64,000 nt of DNA from JBQTIQ01 sp052387955 (GCA_052387955.1 JBQTIQ010000064.1:1-64000); one strand, 5' to 3'. Numbered from the stretch's first letter, positions 29,719-38,710 are shown. A program made the numbers and translations. Notes: generated by a model not told the origin, from the letters alone.

Positions 29719-30531
29719 ATGCCCAGCTCCGATCCCACCGCCGGCGTCCCGTCGCGGCCCGTGCCCCCCGAGCGCCCGCTGGTCGTGCTGCCGACGTTCC
29801 AGGAGGCGGAGAACATCGCCGACGTGCTCGGCCGCATCCGGGCTGCTCTCCCGGCAGCGATGGTGGTGGTGGTCGACGACGGCAGCCCTGACGGCACCGC
29901 CGACCTCGCCGTGGCCGCGGCCGCGGAGTTGGGCCAGGTCGAGGTGCTCCGGCGCCCGGGTAAGGCCGGGCTCGGGTCGGCCTACCGCTACGGCTTCGCC
30001 TGGGGGCTCGCTCACGGCTTCGACGCCCTCATCGAGATGGACGCCGACCTGTCCCACGACCCGGCCATGCTGCCGACGCTGCTGGCCCCCCTGGGCGCTG
30101 GCTACGACCTCGCCATCGGGTCTCGCTACGTACCCGGCGGCTCCACCCCCAAGTGGAAGTGGTACCGGCTCCTGCTGTCCAAGGGCGGCAACCGCTACGC
30201 CGGAGTGATGCTCGGCCTGGGCGTGCGCGATGCCACCGCCGGTTTCCGGGCGTACCGGGCCGACCTGCTCGGCGGGCTCGACCTCTCGAGCATCAGGGCC
30301 GAGGGCTACGGGTTCCAGATCGAGATGACGTACGAGGCACGCCGGGCCGGTGCCCAGATCATCGAGGTCCCGATCTCGTTCCGGGACCGGGTTCGTGGCA
30401 CCTCGAAGATGTCGGGCCGAATCGTGGTCGAAGCCCTCGCGCTCGTCACCTGGTGGGGCGTGCGGGACCGGGTCCTGCGCCGTCAGCGACGGCCCTCGCC
30501 GCAGCCACTGAAGCCGGCCGACTGCCGCTGA
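29719..30531 (+). CDS. ppm1: Polyprenol monophosphomannose synthase
   Basis: A 270-residue GT2 enzyme of the dolichol-phosphate mannosyltransferase type. Motifs: LVVLPTFQEAENIADVL, VVVDDGSPDGTADLA, LIEMDADLSHDP (DxD metal site) and IGSRYVPGGSTPKW, with the conserved YGFQIEMTYEARRAGA and the basic C-terminal RDRVRGTSKMSGRIVVEA. It transfers mannose from GDP-mannose to polyprenyl phosphate for envelope lipoglycans and protein mannosylation. The mycobacterial Lnt fusion domain is absent. The start is ATG 29719 by alignment; ATG 29623 is a possible longer start and no Shine-Dalgarno decides. Confidence 0.9.
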   Translation: MPSSDPTAGVPSRPVPPERPLVVLPTFQEAENIADVLGRIRAALPAAMVVVVDDGSPDGTADLAVAAAAELGQVEVLRRPGKAGLGSAYRYGFAWGLAHGFDALIEMDADLSHDPAMLPTLLAPLGAGYDLAIGSRYVPGGSTPKWKWYRLLLSKGGNRYAGVMLGLGVRDATAGFRAYRADLLGGLDLSSIRAEGYGFQIEMTYEARRAGAQIIEVPISFRDRVRGTSKMSGRIVVEALALVTWWGVRDRVLRRQRRPSPQPLKPADCR

Positions 30532-30581
30532 CCGCGGCCCTACGGTCCCGTCTCCGGCGCCAGGAGCCGGGCGCTCGGCCG

Positions 30582-30602
30582 GTGCCTGTCCTCAGCAGGC
30601 AC
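30582..30602. terminator. Candidate bidirectional terminator hairpin
   Basis: A perfect 7-bp stem GTGCCTG/CAGGCAC with a 7-nt loop, between the convergent ppm1 and small-protein genes. It overlaps the stop codon of the latter. Confidence 0.4.
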
Positions 30603-30828
30603 AGCCCTCACCGGCGGCCCGGAGTGGCCGGACCTCGGCTCGCGACGCCAATCGGCGGACCTGACGGACCTCGTCGGTGCGAAAGCTGGCGACCCGGGTG
30701 CTCCAGGCGTCCACCACCTCCCGTCCGTCCCCATGACGGAAGAAGGTGGTCATGCGGCCCTCCTGTTGGTAGGCGTCGGCGTCGTCGATCAGAGCCCGGG
30801 TCTGGTCGAGAAGGATGACCTCGTACAT
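30592..30828 (-). CDS. Small hypothetical protein (78 aa)
   Basis: A 78-residue protein of unknown function, starting MYEVILLDQTRALIDDADAYQQEGRMTTFF and ending in EGCAC, so it has a C-terminal Cys-Ala-Cys. The N-terminal strand-helix pattern and the RHGDGREVVDAWSTRVASFRTDEVRQVRR segment suggest a small alpha/beta fold. Start ATG 30828 is chosen because upstream codons are GC-rich shadow. It stands alone between ppm1 and the cyclophilin gene. Confidence 0.6.
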   Translation of the reverse strand: MYEVILLDQTRALIDDADAYQQEGRMTTFFRHGDGREVVDAWSTRVASFRTDEVRQVRRLASRAEVRPLRAAGEGCAC

Positions 30829-30944
30829 GTGCCCAGTGTGAAGGGCGCGCCCTGTGGCTCGGAAGAGGCGCAACGGTGTCGATTTCCTGTGGAGGGTGCG
30901 GCTTGCAGGGCCGGTCTTCGCCGACGACTACGGCCGGACGATGT

Positions 30945-31421
30945 TCAGTCCGACGCCCGTTCGTTGATGGAGACGGACTGCATCACGTCGCCCACCTTTA
31001 CCTGCTGGGCGATGTCGATGCCCTCGATGACGTAGCCGAACAGGTTGTAGGACTTGGCCAGCTTGGGCCGGCAGTCGTCGATACAGATGAAGAACTGGGA
31101 GCCGTTGGTGTCGGGGCCGGCATTGGCCATGGCCACGGCGCCGAGGGTGTAGTCACCCCGGACCGGCTCGTCGTCGAACCGGTAGCCCGGCCCACCCCGC
31201 CCGGTGCCCTCGGGGTCACCGGCCTGGATCACGAAGTCGGGCACCACCCGGTGGAACGTGAGGCCGTCGTAGAAGCCCCGCCGGGCAAGGCCGACGAAGT
31301 TGTTGACGGTCTTGGGTGCCAGCTGCGGATCGAGCTCCATCACGATCTCGCCCCGGGCGGTCGCGATGGTCACCTGGTAGATCGTGCTCAGGTCGATCTC
31401 GGTACCGGGAGGCTTGGCCAT
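30945..31421 (-). CDS. Peptidyl-prolyl cis-trans isomerase (cyclophilin type)
   Basis: A 158-residue single-domain cyclophilin without signal peptide, so cytoplasmic. Motifs: ELDPQLAPKTVNNFVGLARRGFYDGLTFHRVVPDF (catalytic Arg in FHRV), FVIQAGDPEGTGRGGPGYRF, MANAGPDTNGSQFFI (Gln and Phe of the active site) and LFGYVIEG. It catalyses proline isomerisation during folding. A TACGGT box 6 nt before the ATG indicates a leaderless transcript. Family-1 repeats separate it from the divergent glycosylase gene. Confidence 0.93.
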   Translation of the reverse strand: MAKPPGTEIDLSTIYQVTIATARGEIVMELDPQLAPKTVNNFVGLARRGFYDGLTFHRVVPDFVIQAGDPEGTGRGGPGYRFDDEPVRGDYTLGAVAMANAGPDTNGSQFFICIDDCRPKLAKSYNLFGYVIEGIDIAQQVKVGDVMQSVSINERASD

Positions 31422-31427
31422 CCGCCC

Positions 31428-31433
31428 ACCGTA
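31428..31433 (-). promoter_or_regulatory. Leaderless-type -10 box (TACGGT)
   Basis: TACGGT ends 6 nt before the cyclophilin ATG on the minus strand. Confidence 0.5.
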
Positions 31434-31438
31434 ACTGT

Positions 31439-31598
31439 GCTGGCTGCGTTCCCCGGCCACGCATGCCGCGCTTGGCCGCGCCTGCGCTGGCGCTCCGGCG
31501 CTCGCAGCTGTGCCGGCGGCGTCGGGCTGTGCTGGTCGCGTTCCCCGGCCACGCAGGCCGCGTCTGGCCGCGCCTGCGCTGGCGCTTCGGCGCTCGCA
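31439..31598 (+). repeat. Dispersed element family 1, two tandem units
   Basis: Cores at 31439-31506 and 31531-31598 (period 92). They keep both hairpins; the two differ at about six positions. The spacer differs from the one in the 29.4-kb pair. They begin 6 bp upstream of the cyclophilin -10 box and run toward the divergent glycosylase gene. Confidence 0.88.
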
Positions 31599-31685
31599 GC
31601 TTTGGTTCGGCGCGCCTTCGGGTTTGGTGCTCTGGCGGTCGTATCGGTGCCAGAGTTCGGCGGTGCGAACGCGGAGGGAGCAGCG

Positions 31686-32312
31686 GTGACGGCGGCCGAC
31701 GTGAGGGCCGCGGCCGACCAGCTGGCCGAACGAGACCCGGTGATGGCGCGGCTCGTGGCCGAGCACGGGCCGCCACGATTGGCCGGGCATCGGCGGGGAC
31801 CGACGCGCTTCGAGCAGCTGGCCGAGGCCATCGTCTACCAGCAGCTGGCGGGACGGGCGGCGGCGGCCATCTGGTCCCGGGTGCGGGCGGTTGCCCCCGA
31901 CGCCTTCGAACCTCCAGCGCTGCTGGCGGCCGGCCACGAGGCGCTGCGGGCGGCGGGATGCTCCAACGCCAAGGCGGTGGCGCTGTGTGACCTGGCAGCC
32001 AAGGTCGCCGGCGGCGACGTCCGTCTCGAGCGGATCGGGCGCCTGGGGGACGACGACGTGGTGGCCGAGCTGACCAAGGTGAAGGGCATCGGCCGCTGGA
32101 CGGCGGAGATGTTCCTGATCTTCAGTCTCCGCCGGCTCGATGTGTGGCCCGTGGGCGATTTCGGGGTCCGGGCCGGGTACGCCAAGGCCTACGGGCTCGC
32201 GACGGCGCCGGCGCCGACGGAGCTGATGTCGTTGGGGGAGAGGTTCCGCCCCTACCGCACCGTCGCCGCCTGGTACTGCTGGAGGGCGACCGAGTCGATG
32301 CCTCCGGAGTGA
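31686..32312 (+). CDS. DNA-3-methyladenine glycosylase II-like (HhH-GPD)
   Basis: A 208-residue AlkA-type DNA glycosylase. Residues 43-53 (EQLAEAIVYQQ) match the family start. The helix-hairpin-helix is LTKVKGIGRWTAEMFLIF at about 129-146, and the catalytic Asp is D158 in WPVGDFGVR. There is no FeS cluster loop. It excises alkylated bases. The GTG start at 31686 follows GGAGGGAG, 5 nt away. The N-terminal TATA-like domain of E. coli AlkA is absent, as in many actinobacterial forms. Confidence 0.9.
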   Translation: MTAADVRAAADQLAERDPVMARLVAEHGPPRLAGHRRGPTRFEQLAEAIVYQQLAGRAAAAIWSRVRAVAPDAFEPPALLAAGHEALRAAGCSNAKAVALCDLAAKVAGGDVRLERIGRLGDDDVVAELTKVKGIGRWTAEMFLIFSLRRLDVWPVGDFGVRAGYAKAYGLATAPAPTELMSLGERFRPYRTVAAWYCWRATESMPPE

Positions 32313-32702
32313 ACTGTGATGTAAGCATTTCCGGGCCGCGCCGGCGCTCTCGTTCGCGCCTGCGCTGGCGGTCCGACCGGTGAAGCTCAGCCAGTGGCCT
32401 CTGGCTTTGCGTCAGCCACCACGCTTCATCCGCCGGCGATGCCGGCGACCCGCCCGCGCGAGGCCGCCGACATCAGATGATCGTGAATGCCTGGGCGGCA
32501 ACCTCGACCATCGGTCCACCCCTCTCAACCGCGTCGGTCGGCGAGACGTGGCGGAGAATGCAGCGGTGCGGGCAAAACGGGCCGAACGGCCTACCCCGCG
32601 GCCGGTCTCGGGCGCGGATCGTGACCGGGTGAACGCGAAGCGGGCGCTCGAGTGCCCGAACCGCCTCGGCGAGCCACGCGCCACCAGTCCTGGCGTGAGC
32701 CC
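32313..32702. other. Intergenic stretch without a recognised gene
   Basis: 390 bp between convergent genes. A fragment at about 32333-32380 (CGCGCCTGCGCTGGCGGTCC) resembles the second half of the family-1 element. The open frames here look like GC-driven noise; nothing else is seen. Confidence 0.5.
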
Positions 32703-33359
32703 TTAGCGCCTTATGGCGAAGGTGAGGCCGTCGGCGATCGGGACGAGAACCGACAGGAGCCGCTCGTCGGCGGCGGCGTGGTCGTTGTAGCGCCGGATCG
32801 CCTCGGTGTCCTCGTCGGTGACGGAAGGATCGAGGACCTTGCCCGACCACAACACGTTGTCGACGAGGAGCAGGCCACCAGGCCGCAACCGGGGCACGAC
32901 CTCCTCGTGGTAGTCGATGTACTCGACCTTGAGGGCGTCGATGAATGCGAGGTCGAGGTAGGGCTCCGTAGGTAGCGCCCGCAGGGTCTCGAGGCCTGGC
33001 GCCAGCCGCAACTCGACCCGGTCGGCCACGCCGGCCTTGGCCCAGGCCGCCCGAGCGATCGAGGTCCACGCCTCGTTGACGTCGCAGCACAAGAGGCGGC
33101 CCCCTTCGGCCAGGCCGCGGGCGATGCAGAGGCTGGAGTAGCCGGTGAAGGTCCCGACCTCGAGGGCGTGGCGGGCTCCCACCAGCCGGGTGAGGATGGT
33201 CAGCAGCGCCCCCTGCTCGGGGGCTACCTGCATGATCGAGACGTCACCGAGGGCGGCCGTCTGGTCGATGAGCTCCTGTTGGACGTCGTCGATGACCGGC
33301 CCGTGGGCAAGCAGGTACTCGTGCAGCTCGGGGCTGAGAAGGAAGGACTTCGGCGTCAC
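32703..33359 (-). CDS. SAM-dependent O-methyltransferase (catechol OMT-like)
   Basis: A 218-residue class I methyltransferase of the CCoAOMT/bacterial COMT type. The SAM motif is ALEVGTFTGYSSLCIARGL. The acidic ribose contact is CCDVNEAW. A metal-site Asp is in LAFIDALKVEY, with a second metal Asp-Asn in LLVDNVLW. These metal residues suggest Mg2+-dependent methylation of a catechol-like diol. It is not clustered with the aromatic island 8 kb away. The GTG start has TAGGGT 6 nt upstream, so the mRNA is probably leaderless. Confidence 0.9.
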   Translation of the reverse strand: MTPKSFLLSPELHEYLLAHGPVIDDVQQELIDQTAALGDVSIMQVAPEQGALLTILTRLVGARHALEVGTFTGYSSLCIARGLAEGGRLLCCDVNEAWTSIARAAWAKAGVADRVELRLAPGLETLRALPTEPYLDLAFIDALKVEYIDYHEEVVPRLRPGGLLLVDNVLWSGKVLDPSVTDEDTEAIRRYNDHAAADERLLSVLVPIADGLTFAIRR

Positions 33360-33365
33360 CCTGCG

Positions 33366-33371
33366 ACCCTA
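33366..33371 (-). promoter_or_regulatory. Leaderless-type -10 box (TAGGGT)
   Basis: TAGGGT ends 6 nt before the methyltransferase GTG. Confidence 0.5.
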
Positions 33372-33421
33372 CCCGGGGGCCCGGGGGTGGCAGCGGGCGC
33401 CGGGGACCGGCGCCCGCCGGC

Positions 33422-34804
33422 TCACTCGACCAGCGCCGGGGGTGTCGCGGCCGCCGCCCGCATGGCGTCGAGGGGGGTCCCGTCAGGGGCGGTGACCGGC
33501 GGTGGGGGCGGCGGGATCGCGTACTGCCGGTAGGCCAGCGCGTGCTCGAGCACGGTGGCGGCGTACTCGTCGGAGTTGTTGTACCGGAGGAAGGCCCGGG
33601 TCAGGGCCTCGGGCGAACCGAGAGGGCCGCTGTTGCACAGGTAGTAGCCCGCCCCCAAGGCGGCGTCGTACATGTTGTTGGGGTCCTCGGTCCCGTCGTC
33701 GTTCCCGTCGCGGCCCCACGAGCTCCAGGTGGTGGGGATGAACTGCATCGGCCCTACTGCCCGGTCGTATTCGGCGTCGCCATCGAGGGCACCACCGTCG
33801 CTGTCGCCGATCAACGCCGTCTCCTGGGTCCCGTTCAACGCGATACCGATGATGTTGACCGAGGTGTCGCCGTTGGCCAGCAGCTCACTCCCGGCGAAGG
33901 TCCCGTGACGGCTCTCGATCCGGCTGATCCCCGCCAGCACCCACCACTCGATCCCGCACTGGCTGCGCGCTTCGGCCAGGACCTTGGCGGCCTGCCAGAA
34001 CGCGTCCATCGCCACCAGGGTGAAATCGGCGCCGCTGACTACCGACGTCGCCCTCACCCGTTGGAGCTCGTCGCCCCGTCGCAGCAGCTGACGGCGCAGG
34101 GAGGCTTCGTCGGCGGCGGCCTGGTCCCGGGCCGCGGTGACCACAGTCGTCCGTACCCGGACTCCCTCGCGCTGGCCGACGGCCTCGTTGAGGTCGGTCA
34201 CGGCCCGTTGGAGCTTGTCGGCCGCGGCGTTGGTACGCCGCTCCTGGTCGATACGCACCGAGTCGAACAGCATCCGGTCGGCATTGAGATCGAGCATGGC
34301 GGAGAGGTCCTGGGCGCCGATCCGGCGGTCTTGATCGGCGTCGGTGCCCCGCACGTAGCTCGTCACCGCGATGGCCTGGAGGTTCTTTCGCAGGACCGCC
34401 AGCTCGACGGTGGCCTGCTTCTTGGCTGCCGTGCGCTGGACCATCGTCGCGGTCAGAGTGGCGTCGAGCGACGTCAGGAAGCTCAGCTCGTTCTCGGCCA
34501 GGACCAGGGCGGCGTGGGCGGCCACCAGCAGGTCGTTGGCCTCGAGGAACGCAGCCCGGGCCCGGCTGTAGGCCTCGCCGATGACCACGACACCGTCGAG
34601 GTCGGCCGACAGCGTGGCCCGGCCCGGGGCCGCCGGGGCCAACGGGCCGGAGCTGGTGGCGACTGCGGGCCGCACGCTGTCGGCGACGGCCGGGGACGGC
34701 CAGGCAACGACGGCCAGGACGGTGGCGAGAACGCAACCGGCGGCACACCCGGCAATCGGGGCGCGACTCGGCCGCGTGAGCGGGGGAGCGGACGGTCTTG
34801 GCAT
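33422..34804 (-). CDS. Exported lytic transglycosylase-like protein with coiled coil
   Basis: About 460 residues. A signal peptide (GCVLATVLAVVAWPSPAVAD) is followed by a long coiled-coil region of about 180 residues rich in Ala, Leu, Arg and Glu. The C-terminal lysozyme-like domain resembles MltB. Its catalytic Glu is in LAGISRIESRHGTF, and the substrate groove motif is DRAVGPMQFIPTTWSSWGRDGNDDG, followed by AALGAGYYLCNSGPL and RAFLRYNNSDEYAATVL. It probably cleaves peptidoglycan. The coiled coil recalls NlpC/RipA-type cell-separation proteins. ATG 34804 is preferred; ATG 34861, preceded by AGGTGGG, is also possible. A proline-rich tail ends the protein. Confidence 0.88.
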   Translation of the reverse strand: MPRPSAPPLTRPSRAPIAGCAAGCVLATVLAVVAWPSPAVADSVRPAVATSSGPLAPAAPGRATLSADLDGVVVIGEAYSRARAAFLEANDLLVAAHAALVLAENELSFLTSLDATLTATMVQRTAAKKQATVELAVLRKNLQAIAVTSYVRGTDADQDRRIGAQDLSAMLDLNADRMLFDSVRIDQERRTNAAADKLQRAVTDLNEAVGQREGVRVRTTVVTAARDQAAADEASLRRQLLRRGDELQRVRATSVVSGADFTLVAMDAFWQAAKVLAEARSQCGIEWWVLAGISRIESRHGTFAGSELLANGDTSVNIIGIALNGTQETALIGDSDGGALDGDAEYDRAVGPMQFIPTTWSSWGRDGNDDGTEDPNNMYDAALGAGYYLCNSGPLGSPEALTRAFLRYNNSDEYAATVLEHALAYRQYAIPPPPPPVTAPDGTPLDAMRAAAATPPALVE

Positions 34805-34958
34805 CGTCGAGCACACGGTGGAGGTTGCCTTCGGCACACGCCGTGGCAGGCGGGGCGTCATTCTGTCCCACCTGCCGCCGGGATGCGAGGACCGCCGGTC
34901 CCGGCCACCCCGGCTGGAGCCCGTGGAGCGCGGATGAGCGGCGCCCGGCGAAGCGGCT

Positions 34959-36122
34959 TCAGCGGGGCCGGGCCCAGGACCAGGGGTAGCTGTCGTCGGC
35001 CACCTGGGCCGCGGCCGGCCCGAGCTGAAGCGGCCGGAAGGTGTCGATCATCACGGCCGTCTCCGCGGTGCCGGGCTGGCCCAGTGCGGCCTCGACGCTG
35101 CCGGGCTGGGGACCGTGCACGAACCCGGCTGGGTGCAGGGAGATCGAACCCGGCCCGATCCCGGAACCCTTCCGGGACATGAAGTCGCCGCCGACGTAGA
35201 ACAGCATCTCGTCGGAGTCGACGTTGGCGTGGTGGTAGGGGACCGGCACCGCGTCGGGGTGGAAGTCGAACGGCCGGGGCACGAACGAGCAGACGACGAA
35301 GTTCGGGCCTTCGAAGGTCTGGTGGACCGGAGGCGGCTGGTGCAGCCGGCCCACGATCGGTTCGAAGTCGGCGATGTTGAACGCATAGGGGTAGAGGCAG
35401 CCGTCCCATCCGACCACGTCGAAGGGATGCCGAGCATAGGTGTAGCGGGTGAGCCCGCCGCGATGGCGTGCGAGCACCGTCACATCCGTACCGTCCGCCA
35501 GTAAGGGTCCGTCGGGGGCCCGCAGGTCGCGCTCGCAGTAGGGGGCGCCCTCCCGGAACTGCCCCTCCGGGGTCAGGTAGCGGCCGGGCGGACGTACGTG
35601 GCCCCGGGCTTCGGCCACCAGGGCCCGCAGTGGCCCGGCACCCGTTGGCACCCAGCGGTGTGTGGTCGACGCCGGGACCACGACGTAGTCACCGGCGCCG
35701 GCGTCGAGGGCGCCGAAGGAGGTCTCGAGCACACCCGTGCCCTCCTCGATGTAGGCCAGCTCGTCGCCGACCACGTTGCGGTACAGCTCGCTCGCTCCGA
35801 GCGCGGCGGCATAGCTGACGAGGACGTCGTCGTTGCCGAACAGCAAGCGCCGCCCGGTCACCAGGTCGCCGCCCGGTTCGAGGTCTCGTGCCCGGAGGTG
35901 GCGGGGCAACAGGGGCCGATTGGGGACCAGCTGGAGCTCCCCTTCCCCGACCGTTTCGGCACCGACCACCGCGCTCGGGGAGTGTCGGTGGTAGAGCAGG
36001 GCGGACTCGGCCGCGAAGCCGTGCTCGCCCATCAGCTCCTCGGCATGCAGCCCGCCTCCGGCCCGGGGGAACCGGGTGTGCCGCTTGCGGGGCACATCCC
36101 CCATCGACCGGTAGTAGGGCAT
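34959..36122 (-). CDS. hmgA: Homogentisate 1,2-dioxygenase
   Basis: A 387-residue cupin-fold dioxygenase of the compact actinobacterial length. The iron site near the C-terminus is visible as PYHHANVDSDEMLFYVGGDF (His and Glu ligands) and GFVHGPQPG (second His). FDVVGWDGCLYPYAFNIADFEP matches the family core. It opens homogentisate to maleylacetoacetate in tyrosine and phenylalanine breakdown. Its pathway partner fumarylacetoacetase lies 16 kb away at 52-53 kb, and no maleylacetoacetate isomerase is seen in the window. Single gene between the transglycosylase and HU genes. Confidence 0.93.
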   Translation of the reverse strand: MPYYRSMGDVPRKRHTRFPRAGGGLHAEELMGEHGFAAESALLYHRHSPSAVVGAETVGEGELQLVPNRPLLPRHLRARDLEPGGDLVTGRRLLFGNDDVLVSYAAALGASELYRNVVGDELAYIEEGTGVLETSFGALDAGAGDYVVVPASTTHRWVPTGAGPLRALVAEARGHVRPPGRYLTPEGQFREGAPYCERDLRAPDGPLLADGTDVTVLARHRGGLTRYTYARHPFDVVGWDGCLYPYAFNIADFEPIVGRLHQPPPVHQTFEGPNFVVCSFVPRPFDFHPDAVPVPYHHANVDSDEMLFYVGGDFMSRKGSGIGPGSISLHPAGFVHGPQPGSVEAALGQPGTAETAVMIDTFRPLQLGPAAAQVADDSYPWSWARPR

Positions 36123-36230
36123 CGGGCACCCCCGTCTGGCAGCAGCTTGCGTTGCGTTCCTAGCAGGGTGAGGCGACGGCGCGTCGGCGGGCGGCCGGTG
36201 CCGGCTCCCGGCCAGCCGGGCGCCAGGGGC

Positions 36231-36734
36231 TCAACCGGTGCTCTTGGTCGTCCGCTTCGCCGGGGCCTTGGAGGGCGCGGCCTTCGTCGCGGCCGACTTG
36301 GCGGCCGACTTGGTGGGCGTCGCCTTCGTCGCCGCCGCCCGCGTGGCCGGTGCCTTCGTAGCGGTCGCGGGGACGGTCGACCGGGCCGGGGCCGCCTTGG
36401 TGGCGCCGACCTTGGCCGCCGGGGTGTAGACGCCCCGGGCCAGCTTCGGTGCCTGGCTCGGGGTCATGACCGAGTCCTTGAACGCCTTGAGTGGGGTGAT
36501 ACGGGCCTTCTTGGAGGCCTTGATCTTGACCGGCTGCCCGGTCTGGGGGTTGCGCCCCATACGGGCGGCCCGCTCCACCTTGGCGAACTTGGCGAACCCG
36601 GTGATCGCCACCGGCTCACCCTTGGCGACCACCGCGGTGATCACATCGGTGAGACCTCGCAGGGCTGCGTCCACCTCCTTGGCCGCAATCCCGGTGTGCG
36701 CGGCGACGGTGTTGACGAGCTCGCGACGGTTCAT
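36231..36734 (-). CDS. hupB: HU-family nucleoid protein with basic tail
   Basis: A 167-residue protein. Residues 1-90 are a normal HU fold: MNRRELVNTVAAHTGIAAKE, GFAKFAKVERAARMGRNPQTG (DNA-binding arm with the conserved RNPQTG) and KKARITPLKAFKD. The remaining 75 residues are a low-complexity Ala/Lys/Pro/Thr tail (many AAK and TKA steps), as in mycobacterial HupB and related histone-like proteins. It compacts DNA and binds nonspecifically. The start is fixed by AGGAGGT 7 nt before the ATG, one of the best Shine-Dalgarno sites in the window, fitting high expression. Confidence 0.95.
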   Translation of the reverse strand: MNRRELVNTVAAHTGIAAKEVDAALRGLTDVITAVVAKGEPVAITGFAKFAKVERAARMGRNPQTGQPVKIKASKKARITPLKAFKDSVMTPSQAPKLARGVYTPAAKVGATKAAPARSTVPATATKAPATRAAATKATPTKSAAKSAATKAAPSKAPAKRTTKSTG

Positions 36735-36905
36735 CGTGGATACCTCCTGTAGAGACCCTTGCCGCCGCAGTCTGGTGCACACCCGTCAGCGGGACGCGGA
36801 TGGTCCTCTGGGACAAGGGTTTTCCACCCCAGCCAGGATGGCAGCCCTTGCGGCACATGACGTTTCGAGGGTCGGGTCGGCGGCGAAACGGGCAGACTGG
36901 CATCC

Positions 36906-38216
36906 GTGGGCAAGCTGTCCTTCGCCTTGGGGTGCCTGGCGGTGCTGACGACCCTCAACGGCCTACGCCCCAACCGCAGCCTGCTCTTCGCCCTGCCCTT
37001 GTTCGTCAGCGCCTGGCTGACGATCGAACTGGCCCCGTTCTGGCTCCTCGTCCACGCCGCGGTGGGGGCGGCGCTCATCGCCAACGGGGCTCTCGACGAT
37101 ACGTGGGGAAAGCTCGGCCTGCTCCTCGGTGTGGCCAGCGCGGCCGGGCTCACGAGGATCATCGCCCGGTCCCGGCGCACGCTCCTGATCCTTCGGGACG
37201 CGACCGCCGACCTCGACATCGACGACGCCGCCCCCGCCTTTCCCCGTAGCCACGTCATCTTCCCGTTCCTGCTGTCGCACCGGCGGGGGATCCGTCGCCA
37301 TCGGAACCTGACCTTCGCACGTGCCGGCGGGACGCCCTTGCGCCTCGACGTCACCTATCCGGCTGGCGACGCGGCCGGTCAGCGACGGCCCGGCCTCCTG
37401 CAGGTGCACGGCGGGGCGTGGGTGATGGGCGGCAAGCGCATCCAGGGCCAGCCGCTGGTGAACCACATGGCGGCCAACGGGTGGGTGGTGCTCAACGCCA
37501 ACTACCGACTGAGCCCCCGGGTGGCGTTCCCCGAGCACCTCGTCGACCTCAAGCGGGCCGTGGCCTGGTACCGCCAGCACGCTGCCGAGTACGGCGCCGA
37601 TCCCGACTTCCTGTGCGTCACCGGTGGTTCGGCCGGCGGGCATCTGGCCGCACTGGTGGGCCTGACCGGCAACGACCCGGCGTTGCAGCCCGGCTTCGAG
37701 GGCACCGACACCGGCGTCGCCGCCGCCGTGCCCTTCTACGGCGTGTACGACTTCACCAACCGCTTCCAGACGTGGCGACCGGCGCTGCTGCGCTACTTCA
37801 TCGAACCGGTCGTGATGCAGGCGAAGCTTGCCGAAGCGCCCGAGGCCTTCGCCGCCGCGTCACCGCTCGACCGCTGCCGGGCCGACGCGCCGGCGTTCTT
37901 CGTCATCCACGGCGACCGCGACACGCTGGCCCCGGTGGCCGACGCCCGCAAGTTCGTCGAGCGGCTGCGGGAGCAGTCCGAGGCACCCGTGCTCTACGCC
38001 GAGATGCAAGGCGCACAGCATGCGTTCGACGTCTTCCCGTCCTACCGGACGGCACGCGTCATCGAGGCCGTAGAGAGGTTCCTCAGCACCGTTCACCGCG
38101 GCCACGTCGCCGGCCTCGGTCCGGCCGAGATCCCCGAGGCCGTCCTCGAGGAGGCGGTCCAGGAGGGCGGGCAGGAGGAGCTTCGGCCACCGCCCGAGAC
38201 CTCACCCTCGCGGTAG
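36906..38216 (+). CDS. Alpha/beta hydrolase with N-terminal membrane domain
   Basis: A 436-residue protein. The first 100 residues contain about three transmembrane helices. The catalytic domain is a BD-FAE/HSL-type esterase: oxyanion motif LQVHGGAWVMGG, nucleophile elbow VTGGSAGGHLAALVG, catalytic Asp in HGDRDTLAPV and His in GAQHAFDVF. The signature fits carboxylesterases acting on acylated substrates at the membrane. An acidic tail of about 30 residues follows. The GTG start at 36906 has no Shine-Dalgarno; CAGACT lies 7 nt upstream. It is divergent from hupB. Confidence 0.88.
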   Translation: MGKLSFALGCLAVLTTLNGLRPNRSLLFALPLFVSAWLTIELAPFWLLVHAAVGAALIANGALDDTWGKLGLLLGVASAAGLTRIIARSRRTLLILRDATADLDIDDAAPAFPRSHVIFPFLLSHRRGIRRHRNLTFARAGGTPLRLDVTYPAGDAAGQRRPGLLQVHGGAWVMGGKRIQGQPLVNHMAANGWVVLNANYRLSPRVAFPEHLVDLKRAVAWYRQHAAEYGADPDFLCVTGGSAGGHLAALVGLTGNDPALQPGFEGTDTGVAAAVPFYGVYDFTNRFQTWRPALLRYFIEPVVMQAKLAEAPEAFAAASPLDRCRADAPAFFVIHGDRDTLAPVADARKFVERLREQSEAPVLYAEMQGAQHAFDVFPSYRTARVIEAVERFLSTVHRGHVAGLGPAEIPEAVLEEAVQEGGQEELRPPPETSPSR

Positions 38217-38255
38217 CTTGTCGGGGTCACCAACACCCTGGGTTCGCCATCATCG

Positions 38256-38681
38256 ATGAACGACGACGAGGTCCCGATACCGGTCCTGTGGCCGTGGGTC
38301 ATCGCCGCCGGGGCTGTGCTGACCAGTGGCCTGCTCGGCCGGGCCCTGCTGTGGACCGGCGAGGACACCGGTAACGGGTTCCTCAACGCCGGCCCGGGCG
38401 TGGGCCGCATCATCCTCGTGATCCTCACCGGCTCGGTCCTGACCCCGTTGGCCCTGTCGCAGACCGCCAGCGGCCGGTGGCGCCAAGGGTTGGTCTGCAT
38501 CAGCATCGAGGCCCTCGTGCTCGGTACGGTGGCGGCCAAGACGTGGTTCGGGAACGCATGTGTGTCACCGGGCGACAAGTGCCTGGTGTCCAAGGGCTCC
38601 GGCTACCTGATGCTGTTGCTGTGCCTGGCTCCGCTGGTGCTCGGGGCCCTGTACTCGCGAACAGTCGCGGGCGACGCCTGA
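38256..38681 (+). CDS. Small membrane protein (141 aa), unknown
   Basis: A 141-residue protein with four hydrophobic segments (about 12-30, 48-66, 78-95 and 114-133). Two cysteines in an extracytoplasmic loop (FGNACVSPGDKCLVS) could form a disulfide. No family is recognised. It follows the esterase gene by 39 bp and precedes the SGNH hydrolase gene by about 30 bp, so the three plus-strand genes may form an operon. Confidence 0.65.
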   Translation: MNDDEVPIPVLWPWVIAAGAVLTSGLLGRALLWTGEDTGNGFLNAGPGVGRIILVILTGSVLTPLALSQTASGRWRQGLVCISIEALVLGTVAAKTWFGNACVSPGDKCLVSKGSGYLMLLLCLAPLVLGALYSRTVAGDA

Positions 38682-38710
38682 AAGAAGAGCCCCCGGCCCG
38701 ACCGCCCCTG

